Shown here piece after piece: positions 19,746 to 28,067 of a stretch of DNA of 59,336 nt. Made by a program: the position numbers and the translations under genes. The stretch's first letter is position 1. Each line of letters begins with the position of its first letter. Source of the DNA: Salinicola salarius. Its GTDB lineage: Bacteria; Pseudomonadota; Gammaproteobacteria; Pseudomonadales; Halomonadaceae. The notes beneath the pieces were generated by a model, which saw nothing but the letters and a program-made list of their open reading frames with translations, had not been told where the DNA came from and did not search any database. The stretch is from contig NZ_PZJT01000009.1 in assembly GCF_003206135.1 (NCBI RefSeq), forward strand, positions 1-59,336. Direction: 5' to 3'.

Positions 19746-21272
19746 ATGACTCTGGTCTGGCTGATACTGATCCCCTTCATTGGCGGCCTGCTGTGCTGGC
19801 AGGCCGAACGCTTCGGCGACCAGGCGCCACGCTGGATCGCGCTTGGCACCATGCTGCTCGAGCTGGCGATGGTGCTGGGGCTGTGGGTCGGTAGCGACTT
19901 CAGCCTGCCGGCGGAAGGTGCCGCCAACGCCTGGACACTGGAGTGGCAGGCCGACTGGATTCCACGTTTCGGCATTCAGGTACATCTGGCGATCGACGGA
20001 TTGTCGCTGTTGATGATCGCGCTGACCGGGCTGCTCGGCGCCATGGCCGTGATCTGCTCGTGGAAGGAGATCGTGCAGCGGGTCGGATTCTTCCACCTCA
20101 ACCTGCTGTGGATTCTCGGTGGCGTGGTCGGGGTCTTTCTCGCTATCGACCTGTTCCTGTTCTTCCTGTTCTGGGAAATGATGCTGGTGCCGATGTATTT
20201 CCTGATCGCGCTGTGGGGCCACAGCGGCTCCCGGGGCAGTTCGCGGATCGGCGCGGCCACCAAGTTCTTCATCTATACCCAGGCCAGCGGCCTGCTGATG
20301 CTGATTGCCATTCTTGGGCTGGTGTTCGCTCACCATGGCGCCACCGGTGAATACACCTTCGCCTATGCGGATCTGCTCGATACGCCGCTGTCCGAAACCA
20401 CCGCCTGGTGGCTGATGCTCGGCTTCTTCGTCGCCTTCGCGGTCAAGCTACCGGTGGTGCCGCTGCACGGCTGGCTACCGGATGCTCACGCCCAGGCACC
20501 GACTGCGGGCAGCGTGGATCTCGCCGGCATTCTGCTCAAGACGGCGGCCTACGGCATGCTGCGCTTTGCGCTGCCGCTGTTCCCGGAAGCCTCCCAGGCT
20601 TTCGCGCCGGTGGCGATGACGCTGGGACTGATCGGCATCTTCTACGGCGCGATTCTCGCCTGCGGCCAGCAGGACCTGAAACGCCTGATCGCCTACACCA
20701 GTATTTCCCACATGGGCTTCGTGCTGATCGGCATCTACGCCGGTACCGAACTGGCGCTGCAGGGCGTGGTGGCGCTGATGGTGGCGCATGCGTTTTCTGC
20801 CGCCGGGCTGTTCATTCTTTCCGGCCAGCTCTACGAGCGTCTGCATACCCGCGACATGCGCCAGATGGGTGGTCTGTGGGGGCGTATCCGCGGTCTGCCG
20901 GGGTTCGCGCTGGTGTTCGTGGCGGCATCGCTGGGTCTGCCCGGTACCGCCAATTTCGTTGGTGAATTCATGGTGATGTTCGGTTCATTCGGCGTCGCGC
21001 CCTGGATCGTGGTCATTGCCAGTGCCGGCTTGATCCTGGCTGCCGTCTATTCGCTGTTCATCATGCAGCGGGTCTACTACGGGCCGCCGAGGGAGGAGAC
21101 GCCGCTGGCGGGGCTGGATCGACGCGAGACGGTACTGCTGTTCGGTATCGTCGCCCTGGTGGTGTTCTTCGGCATCTATCCCCAGCCGCTGCTGGATACC
21201 TCTGCCGGCGCCATGCAGATCGTGCAACAGAGCGTTCAGCAAGCCGGGGCGATGATGGGAGGTGCCCAATGA
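19746..21272 (+). CDS. nuoM: NADH-quinone oxidoreductase subunit M
   Basis: NuoM (508 residues) is the second antiporter-like pump subunit. It shows FFLFWEMMLVPMYFLIALWG near residue 140, with the conserved glutamate, AVKLPVVPLHGWLPDAHAQA near 220, with the key lysine, and the later KRLIAYTSISHMGFVLIG. About 14 hydrophobic segments are visible. The 92-base gap before it has no recognisable gene or strong hairpin. The ATG at 19746 is used because the conserved MTLVWLILIPF begins there. Its stop overlaps nuoN. Confidence 0.95.
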   Translation: MTLVWLILIPFIGGLLCWQAERFGDQAPRWIALGTMLLELAMVLGLWVGSDFSLPAEGAANAWTLEWQADWIPRFGIQVHLAIDGLSLLMIALTGLLGAMAVICSWKEIVQRVGFFHLNLLWILGGVVGVFLAIDLFLFFLFWEMMLVPMYFLIALWGHSGSRGSSRIGAATKFFIYTQASGLLMLIAILGLVFAHHGATGEYTFAYADLLDTPLSETTAWWLMLGFFVAFAVKLPVVPLHGWLPDAHAQAPTAGSVDLAGILLKTAAYGMLRFALPLFPEASQAFAPVAMTLGLIGIFYGAILACGQQDLKRLIAYTSISHMGFVLIGIYAGTELALQGVVALMVAHAFSAAGLFILSGQLYERLHTRDMRQMGGLWGRIRGLPGFALVFVAASLGLPGTANFVGEFMVMFGSFGVAPWIVVIASAGLILAAVYSLFIMQRVYYGPPREETPLAGLDRRETVLLFGIVALVVFFGIYPQPLLDTSAGAMQIVQQSVQQAGAMMGGAQ

Positions 21273-22726
21273 GCCACGCTACCATGATGGCATTGCTGGC
21301 CATTTCTCCGCTGATTCTGGTCTGCCTGACCGTGATCGTGGTGATGCTATCGATCGCCTGGCAGCGTAATCACACGCTGAGCGCGATCCTGACCGCCGTC
21401 GGGCTCAACGTGGCGCTGCTGGCGTTGCTGTTCGGCTGGAGCTTGGGCACGGTCGACGTCACGTCGGTACTGGTGGTCGACGATCTGTCACGCTTCGGCG
21501 GCGTGCTGGTGTTGATGTCGACGCTGGCCTGCGTCACGCTGGCTCACCACTATCTGGAAGGTTACGAAGGTCCGCGGGACGAGTTCTACCTGCTGTTGCT
21601 GAGTGCCGCGGCCGGCGGAATGGTACTAGTGTCGGCACGCCACATGACGACGCTATTCTTCGGCATCGAGCTTTTGTCGATGCCGCTGTTCGGGATGCTT
21701 GCCTATACCTTCCGCGATCGTGGCGCGCTGGAAAGCGGTATCAAGTACATGGTGCTGTCGGCGGCAGCCACCGCCTTTCTGCTCTTCGGCATGGCGCTGC
21801 TCTACGCGGTGACCGGTACGCTGGATTTCGCCGAACTGGGCGAGGCGCTGTCGGCCTATGGTAGCGACCCCTGGCTGCTCGCCGGTGCCGGCATGCTGCT
21901 GGTAGGACTGGCGTTCAAGCTCTCCATCGTGCCGTTTCATCTGTGGACGCCGGACGTCTATCAGGGCGGGCCCGGGCCGGCAACGACGTTCCTGGCCACG
22001 GCCAGCAAGGTGGCGGTGTTCCTGGTGCTGTTGCGGCTCTTCCAGTCGACGCTGGCGTTTCACGAGAACTGGTGGCACGACCTGCTCGGCTTCATCGCCG
22101 TCGTCACCATGCTGGTCGGCAACCTGCTGGCGCTGACCCAGAACGACCTCAAACGCCTGCTGGGCTACTCGTCGATCGCCCATTTCGGCTATCTGCTGGT
22201 GGCGCTGGTGGTCAACCAGGGGCTGGCCGTGGAGACCGTGGGGATCTACCTCGTCACCTACGTGCTCACCACGCTCGGCGCCTTCGGCGTCGTCACGCTG
22301 GTGTCGAGCCCCTACGTGGCCACCGGCGGTACAGCGGACGCCAGCCCGCTGCACCACTATCGCGGCCTGTTCTGGCGCCGGCCCTATCTCACCGCGGTGA
22401 TGACGGTATCGATGCTGTCGCTGGCGGGGATTCCGTTCACGGCGGGCTTCATCGGCAAGTTCTACATCATCGCCGTGGGTGTCGAAGCGCATCGCTGGTG
22501 GCTGGTCGGCAGCGTAGTGCTGGGAAGCGCCATCGGGCTCTATTACTACCTGCGGGTGATGGTCACGCTGTTCCTGCACGAGCCCGGCATGCAGCGTCGC
22601 GATGCGACCCACGACTGGGCCGAACGCGCCGGTGGCATGGTGGTGCTGGGCGTGGCCACGCTGGTGATCCTGCTGGGGCTCTATCCGACGCCGATGATCA
22701 ACTGGGTAAACTGGGTGGCGGGATGA
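21269..22726 (+). CDS. nuoN: NADH-quinone oxidoreductase subunit N
   Basis: NuoN (485 residues) is the third antiporter-like subunit, adjacent to NuoK. Typical segments are FFGIELLSMPLFGMLAYTF near residue 130, LVGLAFKLSIVPFHLWTPDVYQGGP near 212, and KRLLGYSSIAHFGYLLVAL near 293, carrying the conserved Glu and Lys residues. The start overlaps the nuoM stop by four bases. It closes the operon and is followed after 39 bases by a bidirectional terminator. Confidence 0.95.
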   Translation: MSHATMMALLAISPLILVCLTVIVVMLSIAWQRNHTLSAILTAVGLNVALLALLFGWSLGTVDVTSVLVVDDLSRFGGVLVLMSTLACVTLAHHYLEGYEGPRDEFYLLLLSAAAGGMVLVSARHMTTLFFGIELLSMPLFGMLAYTFRDRGALESGIKYMVLSAAATAFLLFGMALLYAVTGTLDFAELGEALSAYGSDPWLLAGAGMLLVGLAFKLSIVPFHLWTPDVYQGGPGPATTFLATASKVAVFLVLLRLFQSTLAFHENWWHDLLGFIAVVTMLVGNLLALTQNDLKRLLGYSSIAHFGYLLVALVVNQGLAVETVGIYLVTYVLTTLGAFGVVTLVSSPYVATGGTADASPLHHYRGLFWRRPYLTAVMTVSMLSLAGIPFTAGFIGKFYIIAVGVEAHRWWLVGSVVLGSAIGLYYYLRVMVTLFLHEPGMQRRDATHDWAERAGGMVVLGVATLVILLGLYPTPMINWVNWVAG

Positions 22727-22765
22727 TGACCGGCGGATGATCGCTGGCCATCTCGATCCGGCATG

Positions 22766-22792
22766 AAAAGCGTCTCCTCGGAGGCGCTTTTT
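22766..22792. terminator. Bidirectional intrinsic terminator, nuo operon end
   Basis: AAAAGCGTCTCC pairs with GGAGGCGCTTTT around a short loop, followed by TTTTT on the plus strand and by TTTTC on the minus strand. It ends the nuo transcript and also serves the convergent minus-strand gene that stops at 22810. Confidence 0.85.
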
Positions 22793-22809
22793 CGTATCTC
22801 AATCGTATC

Positions 22810-23631
22810 TCAGGTGTCCGTGCTGCGATCGGCGCCGAGGCCGATGCTTCGCCGGCAGGCGACCGGCAGGTGGATGTCCACGGCAATGGGGAGGTGGTCC
22901 GAGAACATCGCCTCCAGCACCCGAGGCTGTTCGGCCTTCAGCGATGACGACAGCAGGATATGGTCCAGCGCCCGGCGGGGTTGCCAGGCCGGATAACTGA
23001 GCTGCGGCTTGAGCGGGTTGAGGTCCAGAGCGCGACAGAAGCGCGGATGCGCCAGCAGCTGCTCCGGCGTGCAGTTGAGATCGCCCATGACCACCACGTG
23101 ATGCAGCGGCTCGATGATCTCGCCGAGGTAGTCGAGCTGCCGCAGGCGGCCGCGCTGGCTGAGCGCCAGGTGAGCGACGAAGACATGCAGGGCATCCGGT
23201 CCTTCACCGTAGCGGGCATGGATCGCCCCGCGCCCGCGCATGCCGGGCAGACGGTGCTCATCGACCCGGTTGGGTGTCAGACGCGACAGCAACCCGTTGC
23301 TGTGCTGGGCGACATGCCCCAGGTTGCGGTTGAGCTGCTGGAAGTGGAAATCGAACGCCGAGCGTTTGGCGAGGTATTCCACCTGATTGACGTGGCTGGA
23401 GCGGAAGCTGCCGCCGTCGACCTCCTGTAGCCCGACGATATCGTAGGCCGATAACGTGCTGGCCACGACATCGAGGCGCGAACTGCGCTTGGGATGAGGC
23501 AGCAGATGTTGCCAGCTTCGCGTGAAATAGTGGTGGTAGGCCGAGGTATGAATGCCGACCTGCAGATTGCAGGTCAGCAGTTTCAGTGTCGGCGCGACCT
23601 CGCTGGCGGGTGTCGAGGCGGCTAGGGACAT
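22810..23631 (-). CDS. Endonuclease/exonuclease/phosphatase-fold protein
   Basis: The 273-residue protein has the metal-dependent EEP hydrolase motifs in order: TCNLQ near residue 20, GLQEVDGG near 68 with the metal-binding Glu, VMGDLNCTPE near 182, DHILLS near 230, and the terminal SDHLPIAVDI with catalytic Asp-His. There is no signal peptide. Members cleave phosphodiesters or phospholipids, and the substrate cannot be chosen here. It starts five bases after the dsbA stop, so the two are probably cotranscribed, although no functional link is obvious. Homologous genes near dsbA occur in related bacteria, to my recollection. Confidence 0.82.
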   Translation of the reverse strand: MSLAASTPASEVAPTLKLLTCNLQVGIHTSAYHHYFTRSWQHLLPHPKRSSRLDVVASTLSAYDIVGLQEVDGGSFRSSHVNQVEYLAKRSAFDFHFQQLNRNLGHVAQHSNGLLSRLTPNRVDEHRLPGMRGRGAIHARYGEGPDALHVFVAHLALSQRGRLRQLDYLGEIIEPLHHVVVMGDLNCTPEQLLAHPRFCRALDLNPLKPQLSYPAWQPRRALDHILLSSSLKAEQPRVLEAMFSDHLPIAVDIHLPVACRRSIGLGADRSTDT

Positions 23632-23635
23632 GGCG

Positions 23636-24274
23636 TCACTCGCTCTCGGTGCGTTCCTCGCGAACCTTCTCGATCAGCGCGCTGGCGATCTTGGGCATGT
23701 TTTCCAGCGAGCCGGCGGAGTCTGGCGTGACGACATAGCGGCCGTCGACGATCAGGTCGGGAACGCCCATCAGCTTGTAACCGCGCATCTTGGCGGAAGC
23801 CTGCTGGATCTCGCTTTTCACGCCGAAGGAGTCGAGCGCCTTGAGCGCTTCATCCTTGCTGACACCGTAGTTGGTGAAGAACTCGGCAATGTCGTCCTTG
23901 TCGGTCAGGCGCTGGCCGTCCTTGTGGATGGCGTCGAAAAAGTCCTGGCGCAGTTTCTCTTCGATGCCGAGCTGTTCGGCCGCGTAGAAGGCCGTGGCGT
24001 GCTGTTCCCATACCTTGCCCAGCGGCGCTGCCATGCGATCGAAAGTGACGTCGTCGGGAAGCTGGGCGACCCACTCGTTGAGCGGCTCTTCCAGCGCGTA
24101 ACAGTGGGGGCAGCCATACCAGAACACTTCGGTGACCGCGATCTGGTCCGCCGGCACGTCCGTTTTCATCGGCTCGTCGACGACCTGATAGTCCTGACCT
24201 TCGACGATATCCGCCGCCATCACTGCGCCCGAGAATGTCAGTCCGGCCAATAGCGCCATAAAAGACTTGATCAT
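23636..24274 (-). CDS. dsbA: Thiol:disulfide interchange protein DsbA
   Basis: DsbA introduces disulfide bonds into periplasmic proteins. The 212-residue precursor has a Sec signal peptide (residues 1-20, ending VMA-A). It has the thioredoxin active site as Cys55-Pro-His-Cys58 in FWYGCPHCYALEE and the cis-Pro loop in LMGVPDLIVDGRYV. AGGAG lies nine bases before the ATG. Length and layout are those of the gammaproteobacterial DsbA family. Its reduced form is normally reoxidised by DsbB, which is not in this window. Confidence 0.94.
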   Translation of the reverse strand: MIKSFMALLAGLTFSGAVMAADIVEGQDYQVVDEPMKTDVPADQIAVTEVFWYGCPHCYALEEPLNEWVAQLPDDVTFDRMAAPLGKVWEQHATAFYAAEQLGIEEKLRQDFFDAIHKDGQRLTDKDDIAEFFTNYGVSKDEALKALDSFGVKSEIQQASAKMRGYKLMGVPDLIVDGRYVVTPDSAGSLENMPKIASALIEKVREERTESE

Positions 24275-24610
24275 GCGTTACTGCTCCTGAATATCGAAAA
24301 TCATTGTCGATGAGGTCGTGTTCCATGAAACCGTTGTCGGCGGTGGCACGCCACGGGTATTGGAGCCCCGAAGGACCGCGAGGTTCCCTTGCTAGCCTGC
24401 TACCGACCGGTTTCTCTTAGCCTGACAGAAATGGGCGCAAAAGCGTAGGGCACCAAACGTTCGTCCGGGGAGCGTCGAACCGAAATCTCGTCTGCGGGAG
24501 CGTTGAACAGCAGCCCCGACGTCGGGAGCGCCGAACGTCACGCCTCATCCTGGGCGGAATACGCGTGGTACACTGCGCGACGTTACCGTCTCAAGATAAT
24601 CGAGCCTGCC
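24275..24610. other. Divergent intergenic region dsbA/engB
   Basis: This stretch of about 336 bases has no supported gene. It must carry the dsbA and engB promoters. The only marked structure is the 28-bp-phased repeat array at 24468-24536 and the palindrome CCCGACGTCGGG (24515-24526) overlapping its last unit. Confidence 0.6.
24468..24536. repeat. Three 13-bp direct repeats spaced exactly 28 bp
   Basis: The unit GGGAGCGYYGAAC occurs at 24468-24480 (TC in the variable pair), 24496-24508 (TT) and 24524-24536 (CC). The start-to-start distance is 28 bases both times. The 15-base spacers are largely different apart from a TCGTC-like patch. The array ends 74 bases before the engB start. It may be a set of regulator sites on one helix face offset, or a decayed tandem repeat. 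Confidence 0.6.
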
Positions 24611-25228
24611 ATGACTGCCACTCCCGAGCGCCGCAACTATCAGACGGCGACCTTTCTGATCAGTGCCCCGACGCTGGCCAAATGCCCGCCGGATCGAGGC
24701 GTCGAGGTCGCGTTCGCGGGGCGCTCCAACGCCGGCAAGTCCAGTGCCATCAACGCGCTGACTCAGCAGCGGGCGCTGGCGCGCACCTCGAAGACACCGG
24801 GACGCACGCAGTTGATCAACTTCTTCACGCTGCAGAACGACGACCAGCTCAGGCTCGTCGACCTGCCGGGTTACGGCTACGCCAAGGTGCCGGAGGCGAT
24901 GAAGAAGGAGTGGCAGGCGCATCTCGCCGATTACCTGCAACGCCGCCGCTCGCTGGGCGGGTTGATTCTGTTGATGGACGTTCGTCATCCGCTCAGCGAT
25001 TTCGATATCCAGCTGCTCGAGATGGCGGACGATCGCGAACTGCCGGTGCATATCCTGCTGACCAAGGCGGACAAGCTGAAACAGGGGCCGGCCAAGGCCT
25101 CGCTGCAGCAGGTCAGGAAACGGCTGGCCGAGTGGGAGGACCTGGTCAGCGTGCAGCTCTTCTCCTCGCTGAAGCGCCAAGGGCTGGATCAGGCGTATGG
25201 CGTGATGGATCGATGGTTGGCAGATTGA
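24611..25228 (+). CDS. engB: Ribosome biogenesis GTP-binding protein EngB (YihA/YsxC)
   Basis: EngB is an essential TRAFAC-class GTPase needed for maturation of the large ribosomal subunit. The 205-residue product shows G1 GRSNAGKS (37-44), the switch I threonines in [11 protein letters not shown]3 DLPG (84-87) and G4 TKADK near residue 152. An open frame reaches back to 24503, but the conserved start [18 protein letters not shown] at 24611 is the family's usual one. The gene is monocistronic, with dsbA divergent upstream and a structured noncoding stretch downstream. Confidence 0.94.
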   Translation: MTATPERRNYQTATFLISAPTLAKCPPDRGVEVAFAGRSNAGKSSAINALTQQRALARTSKTPGRTQLINFFTLQNDDQLRLVDLPGYGYAKVPEAMKKEWQAHLADYLQRRRSLGGLILLMDVRHPLSDFDIQLLEMADDRELPVHILLTKADKLKQGPAKASLQQVRKRLAEWEDLVSVQLFSSLKRQGLDQAYGVMDRWLAD

Positions 25229-25288
25229 TCCACTTGGACTATCGACTCATTCGAGTTGTCCCAGCTTACGTTGAATTCGCCACCCCAA

Positions 25289-25438
25289 TGACGCCTATTC
25301 AGGGCAGCGCTGCACGACGCATCGCTGAACCGGGTCTTGCGACAGGGATGTCGCAAGAGGCGCGTTGGACAGGATGTCCTTTCGCGCCGACCCGAGTGAA
25401 GCGATACGGCGTGCAGGCATAGCTGCCCTGTGGCGTCA
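25289..25438. repeat. Composite 150-nt palindrome folding as a three-way junction
   Basis: The outer arms pair over about 36 bp in blocks: TGACGCC with GGCGTCA, CAGGGCAGC with GCTGCCCTG, TGCACG with CGTGCA, ATCGCT with AGCGAT, and CGGGTC with GACCCG. They enclose two hairpins: CTTGCGACA/TGTCGCAAG with a GGGA tetraloop (25336-25357), and GGCGCG plus GGACA pairing with TGTCC plus CGCGCC (25359-25388). There is no open frame. It lies in the convergent gap between engB and the HAD gene. It may be a dispersed palindromic element, a non-autonomous mobile element or a structured RNA. No target-site duplication is evident. Confidence 0.7.
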
Positions 25439-25449
25439 AAAAGGGGAGC

Positions 25450-25469
25450 GTGAGGGGCTTGCCCCTCAC
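25450..25469. other. Hairpin, possible minus-strand terminator
   Basis: GTGAGGGG (25450-25457) and CCCCTCAC (25462-25469) form a perfect 8-bp stem with a CTTG loop. Read on the minus strand it is followed, after seven bases, by TTTTT, so it may end transcripts from the HAD/xerC operon. Confidence 0.45.
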
Positions 25470-25483
25470 AATAACGAGCGGAA

Positions 25484-25559
25484 CGGAGGTTGATGCCCGT
25501 TCAGTAGTGACCTGCTCGGGCTTGAAACGATCTCCAAGCGATTATGCTCCAAACCTCCG
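25484..25559. other. Long stem-loop in the engB/HAD gap
   Basis: CGGAGGTT (25484-25491) pairs with AACCTCCG (25552-25559), and inside it GCCCG (25495-25499) pairs with CGGGC (25517-25521). With the composite palindrome and the hairpin at 25450, this makes most of the 357-base gap (25229-25585) strongly self-complementary. No gene is seen in the gap. Confidence 0.45.
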
Positions 25560-25585
25560 CTTTCTCCAGATGATATGTCGTGTCG

Positions 25586-26320
25586 CTACGACGACGGCTG
25601 GTCCAACTGCGCCACGATACCCGGCAACTCCCTTACGTGCGTCACGCGATGCACCCGGGGCGGCAGCTCCCGCTCGCCTTCGTTCTTGGCGTCGATCCAG
25701 ACCGCGTGCATGCCGAGGCGCTGCGCGGCGAGCACGTCTTCTTCCCAGTTGTCGCCGACGTGCAGCGTGCGATAGGGCTGCGTGCCGAGCTGGGCCACGG
25801 CCGACAGGAACGGGCGGGGGTCCGGCTTCGAGGCGTGCATTTCACCGGCGAGAATGATCACGTCGAAATGGTGATCCAGCGACAGCCGGCGTACATCGAC
25901 GTTGCCGTTGGTGATGATGCCGAGCCGGTAGCGCCGTGCCCAGGCGTCGAACATCGGTACCACCTCGGGATAGAGCGCGACCTCGTGGCGCAACGTCATG
26001 AAGTGCTCGAAGCCGGCTGCCGCCCACTGCGCCGCCTCGTCGGGAGACAGGCCATGCTCGATCAGCAGTTCGCGCATGGCGCGCTCGCGAATCCAGCTGT
26101 GATCGCCTCGGCTCAACGGGAAGCGCTGCATCAGCGAGGCGCGGATGGACTGATAGGCTTCCAGCGGGAAGGCTTCGACCAGCGGTGTCGCCGTGGGCCC
26201 TCGGTGGGCGTCGATCCGTTCGGCGAGCCACTGATAGTGCGCCGGCTCGGCGTGGGCCATGACCGGGCCGTTGTGCCACAGCGTGTCGTCGAGATCGAAG
26301 GTGATGGCGTCCAGCGGCAT
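25586..26320 (-). CDS. HAD-superfamily hydrolase, YigB-like
   Basis: The 244-residue cytosolic protein has the HAD motifs: DLDDTLW near residue 9 (motif I, nucleophile Asp), TNGN near 140 (motif II), KPDP near 167 (Lys of motif III), and HVGDNWEEDVLAAQ near 190 (motif IV). It belongs to the C1-cap, haloacid dehalogenase/phosphatase group. YigB of E. coli, which sits in the same place after xerC, dephosphorylates FMN and other small phosphates, so an FMN or sugar-phosphate phosphatase role is plausible but inferred. It starts 12 bases after the xerC stop. Confidence 0.85.
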   Translation of the reverse strand: MPLDAITFDLDDTLWHNGPVMAHAEPAHYQWLAERIDAHRGPTATPLVEAFPLEAYQSIRASLMQRFPLSRGDHSWIRERAMRELLIEHGLSPDEAAQWAAAGFEHFMTLRHEVALYPEVVPMFDAWARRYRLGIITNGNVDVRRLSLDHHFDVIILAGEMHASKPDPRPFLSAVAQLGTQPYRTLHVGDNWEEDVLAAQRLGMHAVWIDAKNEGERELPPRVHRVTHVRELPGIVAQLDQPSS

Positions 26321-26332
26321 ATCGGGGAATTC

Positions 26333-27247
26333 CTAGGGTTTGTCTGAACTCTCGTCGTTGACTGAGGCCGACTTGCGCCGCGCCCGAGGGTGGGCCTTAT
26401 CGTAGACCTCGGCGAGCTGCTGCCAGTCCAGGCGCGTGTAGATCTGCGTCGTCGAGAGATTGGCATGGCCCAGCAGTTCCTGCACCGCGCGCAGATCCTG
26501 GCTGGACTCCAGCAGGTGACTGGCGAAGGAGTGACGCAGCCGGTGCGGATGCAGATGCTCCGGCAGGCCACGCTTGCGGGCGGTATCGGCCAGCCGGCTC
26601 TGGATCGACCGATGACCGAGCCGGCCGCCGTGCTGGGCGACGAACAGGGCCGTTTCACCTTCTCTCGCCAACGCGCTGCGGAATCCGAGCCAGTCCTGGA
26701 TGGCTTGGCCGGCACGCTTGCCCAGCGGCACCTGGCGTGGCTTGCCGCCCTTGCCTACGACCCGCACGTGGCGGTCGTCGAGGCTGGCAAGGTCGAGCGC
26801 CGCCAGCTCGGCCAGGCGCAGGCCGCAGGAGTAGAAGAGCTCCAGCATGGCCTGATCGCGACAGTCCAGCGGCTCGCCATCGTGAGGGGTGTCCAGAAAC
26901 TGGCCGAGCAGGTCGACATCCACCGGGCTGGGCAGGTGGCGCGGCTGCCGTGGCGCCTGCGTCAATTGCACCGGGTTATGATCCAGCTCGCCCCGATGGA
27001 CCAGTTCATCGGCGAAACGCGATAGCGCGGCGCGGCGTCTCGCCAGCGTTCTCGGCGCCATGCCGCGAGTCCGTTCATGAGCCAGATAGCGCCGCAGCAG
27101 CGTGACGTCGAGCTGGCGCCAGCTGTTCACATCCTGCGACTCGAGATAGCCGATCAGGGCGGTGATATCGCGACGATAGGCATCCACCGTCGCCGGGCTG
27201 GCGCGCTGCGCCAGTCGCTTCAGGAAGGCATCAAGCGCGGCTTGCAC
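26333..27247 (-). CDS. xerC: Tyrosine recombinase XerC
   Basis: XerC works with XerD at dif to resolve chromosome dimers. The GTG at 27247 is chosen because GAGG lies six bases upstream and it gives 304 residues, close to the usual 300; longer readings invade the DUF484 gene without homology. The N-terminal SAM-like domain is followed by the catalytic domain with Arg in GLRLAEL, Lys in VGKGGKPRQVP, the box HPHRLRHSFASH, GHANLSTTQIYT, and the nucleophile Tyr270. The start overlaps the DUF484 gene by 17 bases. The order dapF-DUF484-xerC-HAD is conserved in gammaproteobacteria. Confidence 0.93.
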   Translation of the reverse strand: MQAALDAFLKRLAQRASPATVDAYRRDITALIGYLESQDVNSWRQLDVTLLRRYLAHERTRGMAPRTLARRRAALSRFADELVHRGELDHNPVQLTQAPRQPRHLPSPVDVDLLGQFLDTPHDGEPLDCRDQAMLELFYSCGLRLAELAALDLASLDDRHVRVVGKGGKPRQVPLGKRAGQAIQDWLGFRSALAREGETALFVAQHGGRLGHRSIQSRLADTARKRGLPEHLHPHRLRHSFASHLLESSQDLRAVQELLGHANLSTTQIYTRLDWQQLAEVYDKAHPRARRKSASVNDESSDKP

Positions 27248-27971
27248 TGGCGACCTCGGTACGCCGCAACAGCCGGCTGACCACCTCGCCCAGGTACTCG
27301 GTGAACAGCGTATCCAGGGTAGCTCGGAAGTGCTCGCTGTCATGGCTGGCCAACAGCAGAAATCCCATGGGCTCGCCCTGGGTCAGTCGCGTGATGGCGC
27401 AGGAGCCGGATCCCTGCGGCGGATTGCAGTGTGGCAGCAGGATTTCCCAGTCTTCCCGGTTCAGCGTGGTACAGCGGCTGGTCTGCTCGTTGAGCAGTAG
27501 TTCCAGGCGCTGGCGCGCCTCGTCGGTCAAGGCGAAGCGGGGCGGTTGCCAGGCATTGGTGTCGCGAGGCGTGGCGTGGCAGGCCGGCGGTGCGTTCAGC
27601 CACAGGCCGATGCCGTGGGTACGGAAGCGCTCCGCCAGTTGCGTCGATAGCGCTTCGGCCAGCGCGTCGGCGCTTTCGGCCTCGATCAGGCCGAGGACCA
27701 GCTCGCGGGTCCCGCGATACTGAGCTTCGTTGTAGCGGGCCGATTCGAGCAGGTTCTCGAGCCGCCATTCCGCATCCTCGGCCCGGCGGCGAAGGTCGTG
27801 AACCAGCCGCTCGAGCAGCGAGACAGCACCGGGAATATGGGGATGCGGCACCTTGAGCTGTTGCAGCAGCCCCTCCCGGCCAACGAAGAAGTCGGTATGC
27901 TGCGCCAGCCACTCGGCGACCCGATCGGGGTCCAGGGTCTGGCGGGGCTCGGGGGCCTGAGCGCGTGACAT
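27231..27971 (-). CDS. DUF484 family protein
   Basis: The 246-residue protein belongs to the DUF484/YigA group, predicted to have a GAF-like fold. The N-terminal half contains VAEWLAQHTDFFVGREGLL and a helical segment, likely a coiled coil, with LLERLVHDLRRRAEDAEWRLENLL. The C-terminal half has GSCAITRLTQGEPMGFLLLASHD. AGGAGA lies eight bases before the ATG. It lies between dapF and xerC, as in many gammaproteobacteria. Its biochemical role is not established, and only the family and location are supported. Confidence 0.85.
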   Translation of the reverse strand: MSRAQAPEPRQTLDPDRVAEWLAQHTDFFVGREGLLQQLKVPHPHIPGAVSLLERLVHDLRRRAEDAEWRLENLLESARYNEAQYRGTRELVLGLIEAESADALAEALSTQLAERFRTHGIGLWLNAPPACHATPRDTNAWQPPRFALTDEARQRLELLLNEQTSRCTTLNREDWEILLPHCNPPQGSGSCAITRLTQGEPMGFLLLASHDSEHFRATLDTLFTEYLGEVVSRLLRRTEVASASRA

Positions 27972-28067
27972 GCGTTGGTTCTCCTGTGAATCCCTCGCGA
28001 CTTGGCGGAGTCTCGCCGCCGCGTCTTCTTATTTATTGATTCAGGTTGTTTGTTGGTTCAGGGCAAT

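Noticed and set aside
22792..22813. Eleven-base tandem duplication at the end of the EEP gene
   Set aside because: A single small duplication (TCGTATCTCA twice) with no sign of function; it leaves the stop codon intact.
24503..24610. N-terminal extension of EngB
   Set aside because: The extra 36 residues cross the repeat array and lack homology; the family start is at 24611.
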